In this document: piece after piece, positions 1-23,275 of the stretch | How the letters are laid out: each line of letters starts with the position of its first letter | How positions within the stretch are numbered: the first letter of the stretch is position 1 | Source: Girardinichthys multiradiatus | Taxonomy: Eukaryota; Chordata; Actinopteri; Cyprinodontiformes; Goodeidae | DNA length: 64,000 nt | Reading direction: 5' to 3' | NCBI RefSeq assembly: GCF_021462225.1 | Contig: NC_061806.1 | Location: forward strand, 7,002,734-7,066,733 | Translations under genes and position numbers: made by a program | Notes under the pieces: generated by a model | Database searches by the model: none | Told to the model about the DNA's origin: nothing | The model's input: the letters and a program-made list of their open reading frames with translations, nothing else

Positions 1-9066
<9,066 letters not shown>

Positions 9067-9162
9067 CTGCAGATCATAAAAAGGAAAGGCAGGTTATACG
9101 TAAGGGGAGGTTTGTTATATCTCATCTGCTTTCAGAAAGGTATCATTACAAAGGTATTCTAG

Positions 9163-12100
9163 AATTGCGCCGCTCAAGGTGGCAGCAGGTTGGATTAGCT
9201 CTGTTACTTTTGATTCTGATTTATTCTTTTTTGGGAACTATTCCTCTTGTGGTGGATACAGTTGATTTTTTTTGGATGACTGTCCACTCCAGTGTCGGAT
9301 GCTGTGCAGCTTGGAGGATTTTTCTTAATACTTTCTATTTTTGGACATTTGTTATGATGCATTGCCATGGCAACGGGGTTGTTTCTTACAACCGGGAGCA
9401 GCTGATTAATATCTCAAAAGCTCAAATAATACTTCAGCTACAACCCCAAATCCCTGATGAGTTAGAAAGGAGACGCCGTGGATGCAGAGCAGGAGCTAAG
9501 AGAAGAGAGAGAAGGAGGAAGTTCAAACCATCTCTTCCGTCTATTTTGATGGGCAATGTGAGATCGTTGGGAAACAAGTTGGATGAACTCCAAACTCTAC
9601 AAAGGACCCAGCCAGAGTACCGGGCATGCAGTATTACGTGTTTTACTGAGACATGGCTGCAGGATCATATCCCTGACTCCAGTGCCTCTCTGCCGGGCTT
9701 TTTAACCATGCGAGCAGACAGAGATTTAAGGAGGAGCGGCAAATGTAAAGGACTGGCAGTACTTGTGAACAACAGATGGTGTAATCCAGGACATGCTACT
9801 GTGAAGTGTCATCTCTGCTGTCCAGATATTGAACTGTTGGCAGTAAGTTTTCATCCATATTATTTACCCAGAGAGTTCACCAGTGTTATTTTGGCAACAG
9901 TTTACGTTCCACCTTCCGCTGTTGCCGACATTGCAGGTGATTCCATCAGCTAAGCAACAGACACAAAACCCCAATGCTTTTGTGGCAATTTCTGGTGATT
10001 TTAACCATGCTTCACTCTCTGCTACACTTCCAATGTTTCAACAGTTTGTCAGCTGCTCTACCAGAGAAAACAAAACATTGGATTTGTTTTATGCAAATGT
10101 CAAGGACTCGTACATCTCTAAAGCAAGACCTCCTCTAGGCAAATCAGATCACAATCTTGTTTTTCTCTGCTCGAAATATAAGCCCCTTGTTCAGAGGAAA
10201 CCTGTAATAAAGAGGACTGTGAGAAAATGGTCACAGGAAGCTGAAGAAGCTCTGCAAGGTTGCTTTGAGGCTACAGACTGGGACGCACTGTGCCAGCCAC
10301 ATGGAGAGGACATCAATGCCATGACTGAGTGTGTAACCGACTATATAAACTTCTGTGTGGATAACATCATCCCCACCAGAACTGTGAGATGCTTCCCCAA
10401 TAACAAACCTTGGATCACCAGTGACCTGAAGGACCTGCTTAACAAGAAAAAAAGAGCCTTCAGAGAGGGAGACAGAGAATTATTGAGGAGTATACAGAAG
10501 CAACTTAAAGTCAAAATAAGAGACAGCAAGGAGGTGTACAAGAAGAAGCTGGAGAGCAAGCTCCAGCAAAAGAATATCAGAGATGTGTGGACAGGGATGA
10601 AGAAGATCCCAGGCTTCAAGCAGAAGGATGATCAGACCGATGGAGGTCTGGACAGAGCCAATGACTTGAACACATTCTTCAATAGGTTCAGTTCAGAAAC
10701 AAGCTTCGCATCCTCCTCTCCTGCTCACAGCCAAACAGACATTCCACCTTCCTTTGACCCACAGGACCCACAGCTGTCCAGTAACACCTCACATTTTTTA
10801 TCTTCCACCTCAGCCCAGACCCTTCTGCTTCTACATGTTTGCCTTCAACCATATCAGAAGATGCTGATGCTTCCTTTGATTCCCCCTTCCACCTGTGTGT
10901 CTCAAGAAGTCAGGTGAAGAGACAACTGGAGAGACTGAGTAGGAATAAGGCTGCAGGTCCAGATCATGTCAGCCCTAGAGTCCTGAAGGCCTGTGCAGAG
11001 CAGCTCTGTGGGATTCTGCAGCACCTCTTCAACCTTAGCCTGGCCCAGAAGAAGGTTCCGGTGTTGTGGAAGACCTCCTGTCTTGTTCCGGTACCAAATA
11101 AAACTCACCCATCAGTCCTCAATGACTATAGACCTGTTGCCCTGACATCTCACATCATGAAGGTCCTAGAGAGACTCCTGTTGGCCCACCTGAGTAAGCA
11201 AACAGTAAACCATCAGGACCCCCTTCAGTTTGCTTATCGCTGTGGAGTTGGAGTTGAAGATGCCATCATACACCTGCTTCAACAAACCCACTGTCATCTG
11301 GACAAAGCCAGCAGCACTGTGAGGATCATGTTCTTTGATTGCTCCAGTGCATTTAATACAATCCAACCTGATTCCATTCCTTTTCACTCTGTACACCTCA
11401 GACTTCCAGTACAAGACAGACTCCTGTCATCTGCAGAAATACTCGGATGATTCTGCAGTCATGGGGTGGATCAAGAGATGGACAAGAAGATGAGTACAGG
11501 AAGGTGGTGGACCGCTTTGTGGCATGGTGTGGAAACAATCATCTCATTTTGAACGTGACTAAAACAAAGGAGATGATTGTAGATTTTAAGAGAAACAGGA
11601 ATAAGTCAAAAACTATTTCTATCATGGGAGAAGAAGTGGAGGTGGTGGAGGAGTATAAATACTTCGGTGTTCACCTGGACAACAGACTAGAGTGGAGAGG
11701 CAACTGTGAAGCCATCTAAAGAAGGGACAGAGCCTACTGTACTTCTTGAGGAAGCTTAAGTCCTTTGGTGTTTGCAGCAAGATGCTGCATATCTTCTATA
11801 AGTCTGTTGTGGAAAGTGTGATCTCTTCTGCCATCATCTGCTGGGGAAGCAGCATCAGAGCCAGGGACTTAAAAAAGCTCAACAAGCTGATAAAGAAGGC
11901 TGGCTCTGTTCTGGGGACTCCTCTGGAACCTCTGGAGATCATTTTGCAAAGATGGATTCTTCATAAAATGAAGAACATTATGGAGAACTCTGAGCATCCT
12001 CTTCATGAGACTGTCCTACAACAACAGAGTGTCTTCAGTCAGAGGCTTCTTCACATCTGCTGTAAGACAGAGCGCTACAGGAGATCCTTCCTGCCCACAG

Positions 12101-12205
12101 CCATCAGCATTTACAACGGCTCTTTGAGGAATCCTTCATAATATGACCTATAACAACATTTAATTTCCCTTTGGGATTAATAAAGTATTTTTGAATTATA
12201 TTGAA
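9163..12205 (+). mobile_element. Near full-length non-LTR retrotransposon (Rex/L2-like), copy b
   Basis: Starts with a GGTGGCAGCAGG-type 5' end near 9163. It carries an apurinic-endonuclease domain (MGNVRSLGNKLDEL, FTETWL, ISGDFNH, SDHNLVFL), then a basic linker, RT (NKAAGPDHVSPRVLK, DYRPVALTS, FFDCSSAFNTIQPD) and the C-terminal part. It ends with TTGGGATTAATAAAGTATTT and a short TTGAATTATA tail. The ORF is broken by frameshifts near 9.94 and 10.85 kb, and by a 158-nt deletion in the RT domain at about 11,371 that removes the GAPQG block. The same deletion is present in copy c. Confidence 0.85.
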
Positions 12206-12392
12206 TTATATTGAAGTATATTTTGAAATGGGGAGAAAAAAAGGAAAGAGTGGAGGAGAGAATGAAGGATGAAGAGAATACAAGATTACACCCTGCTTGC
12301 TTATACACCAGCAGCTGTTTTTGTTTTTGTTTTTTTTAACAAAATAGTACACGGTACTTATAAATGTAAAATGTACTTAGTGAGAGGTGCAG

Positions 12393-12970
12393 CCCAATAT
12401 AGAACATCTGTGTATCTGTCAACACCTGAAGCTTAACACCTGTGAGTATGAGTGTGGACGCGCTTTTGTATACAAGGTTTCTCCACAAAAATATGCAATA
12501 GCGAGTGTGAGAACCCACAGACCTGCCCCATGGTCGCTGGACAGACACTGAGGAGATCTGAGCCACAGACATCCAAAGGCCCCCCAAAGCACAGGAACCC
12601 CAGGAGAACCACCGCTGGGACTACCGCAACCCCCCCAGAGAAGAGCAGTGGAGAGTCCTATGGGAACCACCAAGCAGCGACAGTGCAGAAGACCCAGGGA
12701 GCCGCAGCGACGAGCCCACAAGCCCCGCCGGCAGCTGTCCACACCCGAGCAGATCCAGCCATGGACCCAGAGACCCAAGACCCCGGGACACACCAACCCC
12801 CAAGCAGAGGCCCGACAGAGCCCAGGGGGCCAGGCCCCGGCAAGCAGCCACCGGGAGTGAGCCAGCACACACCAAAGCACCCAGCCCCGGACACCGAGAA
12901 CCCCAAGTACACCAGCGGGCAAAGACTCCAACCACCGGCAGGTAGCGTGGCGGGCAGGAAATAGGCCCCC
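12393..12970. repeat. GC-rich dispersed repeat, copy 1
   Basis: Matches 35,103-35,680 over about 575 bp, from CAATATAGAACATCTGTGTATC to a GGAAATAGG box, with moderate divergence. Long open frames occur in several frames on both strands because the sequence is GC-rich and stop-poor; none has a domain. It lies directly against the truncated L1-like RT, so it may be untranslated sequence of that LINE. Confidence 0.75.
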
Positions 12971-12989
12971 CATAATATGGTGCAACAGG

Positions 12990-14660
12990 GGAGACCCCAC
13001 CGAGCACCGCACCTACAACAGGACCTCCTGAGTTATTTGTTCTGATACATGCCACTGGGGAACTGTATAATATTTTTATCCAGTTTATGAAAGAGCTTCC
13101 AAAACCAAATTTAGTCAAGGTTGCAAACAAGAATTTCCAGTTAACTCTATCAAATGCTTTTTCTGCATCTAGAGATAATATATTGGTCTCAATATTTTTA
13201 CTGTAGGAATAGTCTATTAAATTAAGTAATCTGCGTGAATTAGTGGATGAATGCCTACCTTTAATAAAACCAGTTTGGTCAGGATGTATTATGAGAGGAG
13301 TAACCTTTTGTAGTCTTTTTGAGAGGGCTTTACAGATTATTTTGAGATCGACGTTAATAAGGGATATGGGTCGGTAGCTGGTAGGGAGTACTGGGTCTTT
13401 TCCTGGTTTTAACAAGAGAGTGTTGTTGGCAGAATTTATATTTGGCGGAAGTCTGCCATTTTTTTTGGTTTCCTGCACCATTCTTTGGAATATTGGGGCC
13501 AAAACATTCTAGAATTCTTTCTGTTGGGAATCCATCTGGGCCTGGAGCCTTTTTATTGGGCATGCTTTTTAGAGCTTCTTGGATTTCGGCTGAAGCCAGT
13601 GGTACATCCTGTGCCATCGCTTGATTATCTGATAGTTTAGGAATTGTTACTTTATCCAGAAATTGATCAAAGTCATTATCTGGTCTATATGTGGTGATTA
13701 TAAAGCTTTGTAGAAATCTCTGAAAGTCCTGTTTATTCTTTCAGGATCATAAACTGCATTCCCTGTCGAGTCTTTTACAGCAAATATTGTTGTTCTTTCT
13801 TAATTTATTTTTAGTTGGTTAGCTAAAAAGCTACCTGATTTATTGCCATGTTCAAAGTTTTGTATATGTAGTCTTTGTACTAAGAATTGTTTTTTTTTTT
13901 AGTCGATGATTTCATTTAATTCTAATTTGGCTTCACGTAGTTTGCCCAACTTTTCCTCTTCCTGGGAAGCATCTAACAGTTTAATGGTTTCTTCAAATTC
14001 CTGTATACGTTTTTTTTTTCTTTTTTCTTCTTATGTGATGAGAATGAGATTATTTTACCTCTCATCACTGCTTTCCCAGCCTCCCAGAGAACAAATGTTG
14101 ATGTCCCCAGGATATCATTAAATTCCAAATATGAAGTCCACTCTTTTTTAAAATATTTAATAAATTATTCGTCCTTAAGTAATGATGTATTAAACCTCCA
14201 GTTTTTGCTTTGTGGGTTTTATTTCTTATTTACTAGAGTTAAGGAGACAGGTGCATGATCGCTGACAGCTATAGGGTGTATCTCAGTGTCTGAAATGTCA
14301 GTCAACGACAAGCTGCTGACTAAGAAATAATCCAGACGGGAGTAAGATTGATGGACTTGTGAGAAGAATGTATATTCTCTGTGATTAGGGTGAAGAGATC
14401 ACCATCCATCGCAAAGTCCGTAATCACTCATGTACTGTTTAACTATATTTATTGATTGCCAACTGCACTGAGTCCCTGTTGTACTCCGCCTGTCTATTTC
14501 TTCATTTAGACCAAAGTTGAGATCGCCCCCAAGAAGAATTGAGCAATCCAAGTGTTTACACAGTGCAGAAAAAAAAAGAATGGAAGAATGGGGGGTCATC
14601 AGTATTTGGGGCAGATATACTGACAATACATATCTTTGGTTATGTATAGATATTTTTATA
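12990..14660 (-). mobile_element. L1/Tx1-like LINE remnant
   Basis: Minus-strand pieces of one ORF2. They are an endonuclease part (LLGGDLNFGLNEEIDRRS, 14,626-14,399), an RT entry segment (KAPGPDGFPTE, near 13,560) and an RT block (SYRPISLINVDLKII, HPDQTGFIKGRHS, LSLDAEKAFDRVNW) down to about 13,020. The YADD half is missing and the frame is broken repeatedly. The segment then passes into the GC-rich repeat. Confidence 0.75.
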
Positions 14661-14744
14661 TTTTTTAAAACTAGGCTGGTTTAAATCTTATTCGTCTGAC
14701 AAATTCCAGTTTGTTCATGTAAATGATAAATCATCTTCAAACTC

Positions 14745-16440
14745 CTAGGTTAATTGGGGAGTACCACAGGGTTCGGTGCTTGGGCCAATTCTCTTTAATA
14801 TATATATGCTTCCAATAGGTGAAATGATCAGACAGCATGGGATACATTTTCACTGTTATGCTGATGATACTCGGCTATATTTATCCATAAATGCTGATGA
14901 GCCTAATCAGTTAGACAGACTACAGGCATGTCTTGAAGACATAAAAACTTGGATGACTTTAAAGTTTCTACTCCTAAATTCAGACAAGACAGAAGTTGTT
15001 TTCTTTGGACCAGAATCCTTGAAAAAGACACTGCTTAGTCAGTCAATTAACGTGGAATTAAACTGACCTCGGTAATAAAGTAAAAAACCTTGGTGTTATT
15101 TTTGACCAGAACATGTCATTTAATTCCCATATTATACATGCTTCTAGGATTTCCTTCTTTCACCTCAGTAATATTGCCAAAATTGGAAATATCCTGTCCA
15201 GGAGTGACGCAGAAAAATTAGTCCATGCATTTGTTACTCCAAGGCTGGACTATTGCAATTCTTTATTATCAGGATGTCCACAAAATGCAGTTAAAAGCCT
15301 TCAGCCGATCCAAAATGCTGCAGCAAAAGTTCTGATTAAAACTAAAAAGAGAGATCACACAGTGTTTCTTCTATTTTAGATTCCCTTCACTGGCTCCCTT
15401 TTAAATCCAGAATAGAATTTAAAATTCTCCTTTTCACATATAAAGCCCGTAATGATCTAGCTCCATCATACATCAGAGATCTGATTGTTCCATATGTTCC
15501 TAACAGGGCACTTCGTTCTCAGACTGCAGGTTTACTGGAGGTTCCTTGAGTCTGTAGAAGTAGAATGGGAGGCAGATCCTTTAGTTATCAGGCCCCTCTC
15601 CTGCGGAACCAGCTCCCAGTTTTAGTCCGTGAGGCAGACACCCTGTCTACTTTTAAGGCTAGGCTTAAAACCTTCCTTTTTGATTAAGCTTATAGTTAGT
15701 GTGGCTTAGGTTATCCTGAGCTATCTCTGTAGTTATGCTGCTATAGACTTAGACTGCTGGAGCACATAATGAACACTTTCACTCTCTCTGCTAAATTCTC
15801 ATACTACTCACCAATTTTGTGTTTTTGCTGTTATTTCAGCTTTTAACTCTATGTTCTCTCTCTGTTTTTTTCTCTTTCTAGAAGCTACATTTGACCTGGC
15901 TGTGGCACCTTCCTGAAGGAGGACATCAGCTGAGCTGCTGCTGCTAACAACTTAATGTTCACCTTATATATAATACACTTGGCCTTGTCTTTCAGTGTTT
16001 AACCCTATTAAACCCCCAGTTGGTTGTGGCAGATGGCCGCTCACGCTGAGGCTGGTTCTGCTGGAGGTTTCTTCTTGTTAAAAGGAAGTTTTCCTCTTCA
16101 CCGTCGCTACATGCATGCTCAATATGAGGGATTGCTGCAAAGTCAATGCCAGCGACTGTCCACTGCCTCTACATCCTCATCCAGGGGGAGTGAATGCACA
16201 TGTCACTGACTCGATGCAATCTGCTGGGTTTCCTTAGATAGAAAAACTTTTAACCAATTTGAATAATTAACTGAATCCGACTACATTGTTTGATAGTTAG
16301 GGTTTATTGGGAAATATGAACCTGCTTTTGAAATCTATATGATTCGACTGAATTGACTTTGTAAAGTGCCTTGAGATGACGTGTTGTGAATTGGTGGTAT
16401 ATAAATAAAACTGAATTGAATTGAATTGAATTAAATTATT
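14745..16440 (+). mobile_element. L2-like LINE, 3' half
   Basis: RT from the GVPQGSVLG-equivalent block through CYADDTRLYLS. The thumb region ([19 protein letters not shown]) is followed by a second frame with the LHWLPVKFRI-equivalent. A 3' untranslated region of about 700 bp ends in (TTGAA)n. Stops at 15,064 and 15,377 and frameshifts inactivate it. Its 3' end recurs at 28.97-29.17 and 33.30-33.69 kb. Confidence 0.85.
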
Positions 16441-18555
16441 TATTCACTTAAGCATGTTCAGACATTGATTTATACAATACCACCTGAAATCCCACAAATA
16501 GGCAAAATGATGTGTCAAAATGTTATCTAGATGACTGACTGAGAGGTAGTTGGGCTGACCTGGAATGTATGTGCAGAAGAAAACCTGTCTCACAGGAGAA
16601 GTAAGGTGAGTGGTGGTAAATCCAACTTAATTTTCATCTGCCTTAGTGCAAGCAAACAAAGCAGCCTTAGAGGACAACAACAATGTTTAGGCTTCACAAG
16701 AGAATGAATAAAAGCGTTGCCAGGGTCAAGTTAGTAGAACCTCTTTAGAATCAGGAGTCAGTGGTAACAATAGTATTGTGACTATGGTTATTTGCACCCA
16801 ACCCCCAGCAACCCTAATTTAAAGTTCCCATCATCTATCATATACCCAGGGGCACCATCTACTCCTTCTTTGTAATTCCTGTCAAGCCCTCCCATCTCTT
16901 CCCATCCTTTCAGATCCATCTCGGAGGTGACTTTCCCATGCTACCAACTCTCTCATCCTCACCCTTGTCCCCTTTTCTCCATGACCATGTTGATTGACAC
17001 CCTCAGTCTTTTTTGGTGTTAATGTCCTCAAATTCAAAGAACCCCAACGCTTAACAAAAGATGCTTAGCTTCCCAGCTGTGAAGTATCAACCTTGCACTT
17101 GAACTAGTGAGAGACATCAATGTCACTGTGGAGTTTTGAATTCTAAAACACACTGCAGATTCTGGTTGTTCACCCATCATCAGGAATTCCTCCTGGATTC
17201 TCACTGATGCTTGGTTTGTGGGTCCACTGCTGATACAGATCAAACATTGGATCTTATGTTATCTTAAATGTTATCTTAAATATTTCTTGTTGATGTATTA
17301 AATAACTTGACTTAAACAACATTACAATATGAAAATATCATTATGAGTTCTAGTTTTGTTGATTTTTCAATTGACTTGAATAAAATACAGTTGGTTCCAT
17401 TCTTATAGCATAGAATTGTTGTAATATTTCTCAAAGGATGATAAAACAATGTAAAAAACAAAGCATCGTAAATAATATGTATGTATTCATTTTCATTTTA
17501 TTAAAAAATGTATGTGGAGGGAACTAAAGATTAGGGGGATGGCGGGAGGCCTTTCAACCTCAAAGACTTGGAGCTCATTGCAAAGATGAATTATGAAAAT
17601 GACTTTCTTTTGACTTCCAGTATTGTGTCTATAAACCGATGTTGCAGTACTGTATCAACCTCATCAGTTTCTTCTTTTGCCCTGTCAGATGCCCCACAGC
17701 CTTTAGGGACACTTACATGTAAACATGCAGAGGATCTAGGTTCTTTGCTTCTAAGACCCAATTGAGATCAAACATTGCACTGGCTGAGATCCAGCAACAG
17801 TAAAAGGCAATTTTGGTCTTTAATGAGTTGCTTTAATGAGTTGCTTCATAGGATCATAATTTGTTTACACTTACTAAATTTTACCAAAAAAAAGATCAAA
17901 ACTGATTCATTTAAATGTATTTGTTTCATGCTTTATTTTTTTAAAGAGGTTGAATATTTATTGACTACTTTCCAGCATTTAACAAAGGCATGGCAGTTGA
18001 AAAAACATCTTCTTTGTTCCAGTCAAGAAGCGAGCATCTGCCTTCCTTGTAATAGGCAGCCTCCCACTCAACTGATGTTGTAAGCACTGGTCACCCTAGG
18101 TCTGGGTGGGCTGAGAGTGCCTCATAACACTTGATTCCCCAATTCCTCATCCCTAGGAGAAGATTTTATGTCTCTGTCAGCAGATAGGTTGGGGGTAGGG
18201 GATCAGATATGGTCAGAATTCATAATTTATTTCTGTTGGAGAAGGTTTGTCAATGCTGCTGGTATATCTCTACATTGGGTTGTGCCATAAAGGGACTCTA
18301 AAAGTATTGCTTTTTGAGCATGTAATTTAGATTAGCACTGTCTAAGCAGTTTCATTCTGAAGAAAGCCACATGACAACTATGATGACGGGCTTCCGGACA
18401 CTTCTTTATTTCATGAGTTTCTTCTCTTTTACACTTTTTTTGTAGAAATGTATAGAATATGTGTTTTTGGTATGTCTGGTTGCAGTGAGAGACTTGGATT
18501 TTAAATCTTCCAAAACACTTTGGGTTCCATGTCGCATGAAAGATGCCATACAAAA
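16441..18555. other. No gene recognised
   Basis: AT-rich sequence. Only short chance open frames; no convincing RNA gene, exon or transposon terminus. Confidence 0.5.
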
Positions 18556-18565
18556 AACCTTTGAC

Positions 18566-18650
18566 TGATTTGGTTGGTTGGTTTGGATTCATGGAATTGG
18601 CTTGTTGGTTGGTGGGTTGGTTGGTTTGAGTTGGTGGTTTGTTGATGAAT
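18566..18650 (+). repeat. (TTGG)n-like imperfect simple repeat
   Basis: Interrupted TTGG/GTTG tandem repeats. The Thr/Asn/Gln-rich minus-strand open frames across it are artefacts of the repeat. Confidence 0.85.
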
Positions 18651-21600
18651 AATAAGTTGGCACATCTCATTGGAGCAATCAGTGCCCAAGAGCAGCAAGG
18701 GGAAAATAGCCTTTGCTCCTGGGGGTCGCAGCAACTACAGGCAGACAGACAGACACCAGGCACCCCCACAGAGTAGCCATACAATTGACATGGATGCAGG
18801 TCGGCAGCAAAGCACAGTAGCAGTAGCCCCCTTCCCAATCGGACAGCTCCAGGGAGGTAGAGGGTATGGAAACCCCAGCAGGGCCCAATTCAGTCCACTG
18901 CCAGCCCAGAACATCCCAGTGAACCTTAGGTCACCAACCAGAAAACCACCAGCCTGGTAGTGCTGCATATGTTAGGCAGGAGATGATAGGCACCGAGGTG
19001 GCAGCATGAATACCGTACCAGTTGCCAGCTCCCCAACTGGCCAAAGCCCTGTACTGCTGTCTAAAATTAAGTCTAAAAGTAGAGAAGAAGAAATAAGTGT
19101 GCTTCACTCACATAAATTGTGATGTTCTTAAAATGGTTGTGATAAATTGTTGACTCTTTTATTTGTGCTTTGGGATTCAATAAGAGTTAAACTAAAAGAA
19201 ACTACCAGTCTAACAATACAAATACATTTTTTTAATGAAAATCAAATATAATGGACAATGAAGCCTTACTAAATATTCAGTACTGTGGACTATTCATGTG
19301 TATCTAGAAAACATGCACGTTAGGTTAAGTGGTATCTCTAAATTACCCTTAGATGTGAGAGTGTGTGTGCATGCTTTTTGTCATGTATATCTCTTTGTTG
19401 TCCTGTAGTAGACTGTTGACTTGTACAGTGTGTACCCCACCTCTCACCCAACAACTGCTGGGAGATGGTGCATAGTCTAATGAATTTCTTATAATAATGA
19501 AAATGTAGGAATAGTTAAGGTTTTATACACAGTTATTCTATGTGTCATTTTTATTCATTTACTATGGATTTTGGTGAATTATAAGAAGTCGGTTAAGATT
19601 AAGTTGATTGGATTTAAAACCTAACCATTTTTCTTAGATAAACCTCAAAGTGACTCGTTAGGGTTAAAAACATTAGTGTTTGAGCTTAAAGTACTCTCCA
19701 AAGCTTGTTTTCAAATGCAAATGTTTCTTTACAGGGCATCATTCGATTGATTGCCTAGATCCTTGTTATTGTTAGAAACAGGTCTTAAACTAGATTCCTG
19801 GTGTTTTTGATGTAAAATGTACTGTAATCCAAAATTTGTAAAAGAAAAATTGTTAAAATCTAAAATAATCTAGTGCACTTTTGAATATCTAAACACGTGA
19901 TTTTACTGAGAAAATGTATTTTCACAAGGTCAGACTAATAGTATAATCAGGTTTTATGAAGAGATAGAATTGCCAGGGAACCATATCAATAGTGTCAAGT
20001 GCTTGAGACCTCAGGACCCCCAGATGTCATAAGGACACCCAAGGTCAAGGCTGGAAATGTAGACTGGGGAGGATTGGCGCAGTTGTGTCCAGCCTGCAGT
20101 ATTCTCCCCACCCTCTGCTGTCATTGTGAGACCGCTGGCCCTGAACTTCACTGATCCACAAACTCCTCTTCCCAACAAAAAGACTTAAAAAGAAAATGGG
20201 GGAGTAGGGGTCCTCATTACTTTATGCAAATGTTTCCTTTTTCTTCATTGAATACACTCTGAATTAAATTGAACTTTGGATTACTACATAGAGTTGATTT
20301 AGCAATGATGAATAAATGTACTGTCTTTCTCAAAAGACTGCTGAAAGAAATGCTTACCAAATTTCACTTGCTATGCATTAATGTTTAACTTGTATATCCT
20401 ACATTTCATTTTTTTAGAATGGGAAACCACCACAACAACTTAGGTGAGGTGCAAGTTTGTTCCAATGTTCCAATTAGTTTTAGAAGATAAACCCTTTCTG
20501 ATCATGGATTAAGGCTTAAAACCTAAAGTCTTGTCCTATTTCCCTTTTGATCACAATTTCACACTTACTCAGAAGTTCCAGGTTACTGTAGGTATACTTG
20601 CTACTTTTGCATAAGTTATCTAAAAAAGATTTTCATTCCAGAAGGTTTTTTTCACACTTCTGAAATCCATCTTAATTTTGCTTTCCTAGGCAGTAAATGT
20701 TTCTGCATATTTGTCCATTGTATCCTGTTGTTGACTGCATGCACATTCCTGCATGCACATGTCCACAAGTTCATTTGAAATCCATATGAGCTTCTGTTTT
20801 AGTGCATTAGATAAAAACAATATATTTTCAAGTTAAAATCAATGTATCCTAACCAACCTTCTGCAGCATTTTGCATTATAAAATGGCCACTTCTCAACAG
20901 ACATTTAGACTTTTGAAAGGACCATAAAGGACCCTCCAGCAGCAGCACCAGGTTTGAACATGAAACACATGAACATGAAAACAGTACCAGTAGGCAATGT
21001 CATTTACCACTGTCACATACCTATTTTGTCGTGGACATGCATTTCATATTTCTAAAGTTAAACTTGATGTAAAAATAATTATGTATATCAACTTGTTAAT
21101 AACCTGCGATGATATCAGTCAAAATCTCTCTAAAAAAAGAACATCCATTATACTTAAAAAAATAGTGTGGGCATGGTAAGAAAAGAAAATAATATGGCAT
21201 TTGATTTTGATATGAAACATCCACATATAGCACTCGAATCTTCATAATTGTACTTTTACTCATGTTAAATCTAATTTACATTAACAAACTTTGTGCAGAT
21301 TAAGATGTTGTCTCTTTTCTGTTTCCCTGCAGGAAACATTAGCGACCCCAGACCTGTTGTCTCACTGAAACTAAAAGATGTATCTGCTGGGTTAATCAAT
21401 AATGGACCCAAAGCCTGACAGAGAGGGGTAGGAGGACAAAGTCATGGGCAGCTGTAGGGGGATTACCCTATAAACACATATCCTTCATAAAGTCTCGGTT
21501 TAAGCTCAGAAAAGGGGCAATGTCATGGAGATGAGGGTGTCAAGGTCAAGTCACTTGGGTCTGAGGACTTTTAGAGTTACTATTGTGTCCATAACCCCTG

Positions 21601-23030
21601 TCCAGACTCAGACAGCTCTGTTGACCCAACAAAAAAAGCAAAGGTCAGAGTTTGGAGGCAGCTTCTGTGGTCTGAGTTGAAGACAGAGCATCTAACATCT
21701 GCACTTCTTCTCTCATACAAAGATGGTCTCCCTCTTACATTTTATTTTTCCCCCACTACCAATTATTCTCTTTCACTGCATATATACAAAACAACTTAAA
21801 AATAAAAAGATCACATCTTCATAAGAGTTGTGTTTAATGCTAAACATGTTAACATTAAACTCAAGTGTTAAAACCACACACCAAATATTCCACATATTAT
21901 TTAACAAACAACAATACAGCCAGTATGGTAAAGTTTGTGAAAACCACATACACTACAGTAGCATAAAAAACATTTGCAAAATACATAATGCCATATAATT
22001 AAGCAGGGTTTACTTTCTTTGTAACATGAGTCTACATGCAGGATAATTAAAAACACAGAAAGTGTCTCTTTAAGAATATACTTCATGTTTTGATATCATC
22101 AAAGTAGAGAAAACTCTTACTCCTCAGACATTTCTAAAGCTTGTGCAGGATCTGGATAAGTTCTTTGGAAAGTTAAGTTTGTACTTTATGAATGAGGAGG
22201 ATATGATTATCCCATGTTAGAGAAGATCACCTTAACTGTACAAGAAAAATATCTAAAAATGAAAACTTGTTTTAAGCCTTTTTTGCCAAATAAAAAATGG
22301 TGTATGTTACCTATAATTTTACATAGACAGAATTCTATTTAGTCTACTAGGCTAAGTTCATTATCAAATTCATGTTTGTAATGAGGACCATAGTAATGCT
22401 ATCATGAATTACAATGACAGTATACCAATACAAATAGCACAAACATGAAATTGTACTTACTTAAAACTGACACACATGTGAGGAGGACAACTTGTTTCAT
22501 TTTGGTCCTTGTCTCTCCAGCTGCCTTGGCATTAAAGGGTTTAGCCTTTAAAACCACCAAAAGCCAAAGCTCAAAAAGTAACCAGAAGGAAAGCCAGTTA
22601 ATTATGCCTTCACTTGTATATTCCTCTGTGTTAAAGCTACAGTTTATATTGTTTTCATTAAAGCATATCTGGTACTCTGTGGTTCAGCATTTAGCCCTCA
22701 GAACCCTGCTGACCATGTCCAAAGCTAATGTGGGAGTCGGATGAGGAAAACACCTAAGCCAGGCCAGAGCTCAGTAAGTATTCAGCTTCATTGTTGTCAG
22801 TGAATGGACGGAGAGCTCACTGACCATTGGTAGGTCAGTCCCCTATGAACCAATCCTGGTGCTGTAGCGATCGAGGGGTGGTCGCTCAGAGACTCAGAGG
22901 AAAGATTGATATTCATTTAAACAGGGGGCCTATAGACAGCCACCTACCCCACCCCAGTTCCTGCTGGGCCAGTTGTGGCCTTGGCTGGAAGCTTCACGGA
23001 AAATCTGACCCCATCAGCTGACCACAAGCA
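18651..23030. other. No gene recognised
   Basis: Mostly AT-rich intergenic or intronic DNA. A GC-richer patch at 18.68-19.07 kb and others at 20.0-20.2 and 21.3-21.7 kb have no coding pattern I can support. They may be old repeats. Confidence 0.45.
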
Positions 23031-23036
23031 GCTTTA

Positions 23037-23110
23037 CTGCTACTACTACTACTACTACTACTACTAATGCTATGTAATAATAATAAAAAGAAGAAGAAGA
23101 ACAACAACAT
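23037..23110 (+). repeat. (CTA)n followed by (AAG/AAC)n microsatellite
   Basis: Nine CTA-type triplets, then AATAATAATAAAAAGAAGAAG and AACAACAAC. It sits immediately before an L2 LINE fragment. Confidence 0.9.
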
Positions 23111-23124
23111 TAACAAGGACAAGA

Positions 23125-23275
23125 ACAGAGTGGTTATATTTCTAAATTCCCAAGCCTCTTCTTATTGTAAACCAACTGCATATATTCCCAGCAGAGCACT
23201 TAGATTTCAGACCACAGGTTTACTTGAGGCCCCTAAAGAGTCTAAAAGTAAAATATAAGACAGATCTTTCAGTTG
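23125..23275 (+). mobile_element. L2-like LINE fragment
   Basis: Encodes RALRFQTTGLLEAP, the counterpart of RALRSQTAGLLEVP in the LINE at 15.5 kb. It is a short internal piece without a 3' tail. Confidence 0.7.

Noticed and set aside
12419..13012. Long open frames on both strands in the GC-rich repeat
   Set aside because: Caused by scarcity of stop codons in GC-rich DNA; the second copy at 35.1 kb does not keep the frames.
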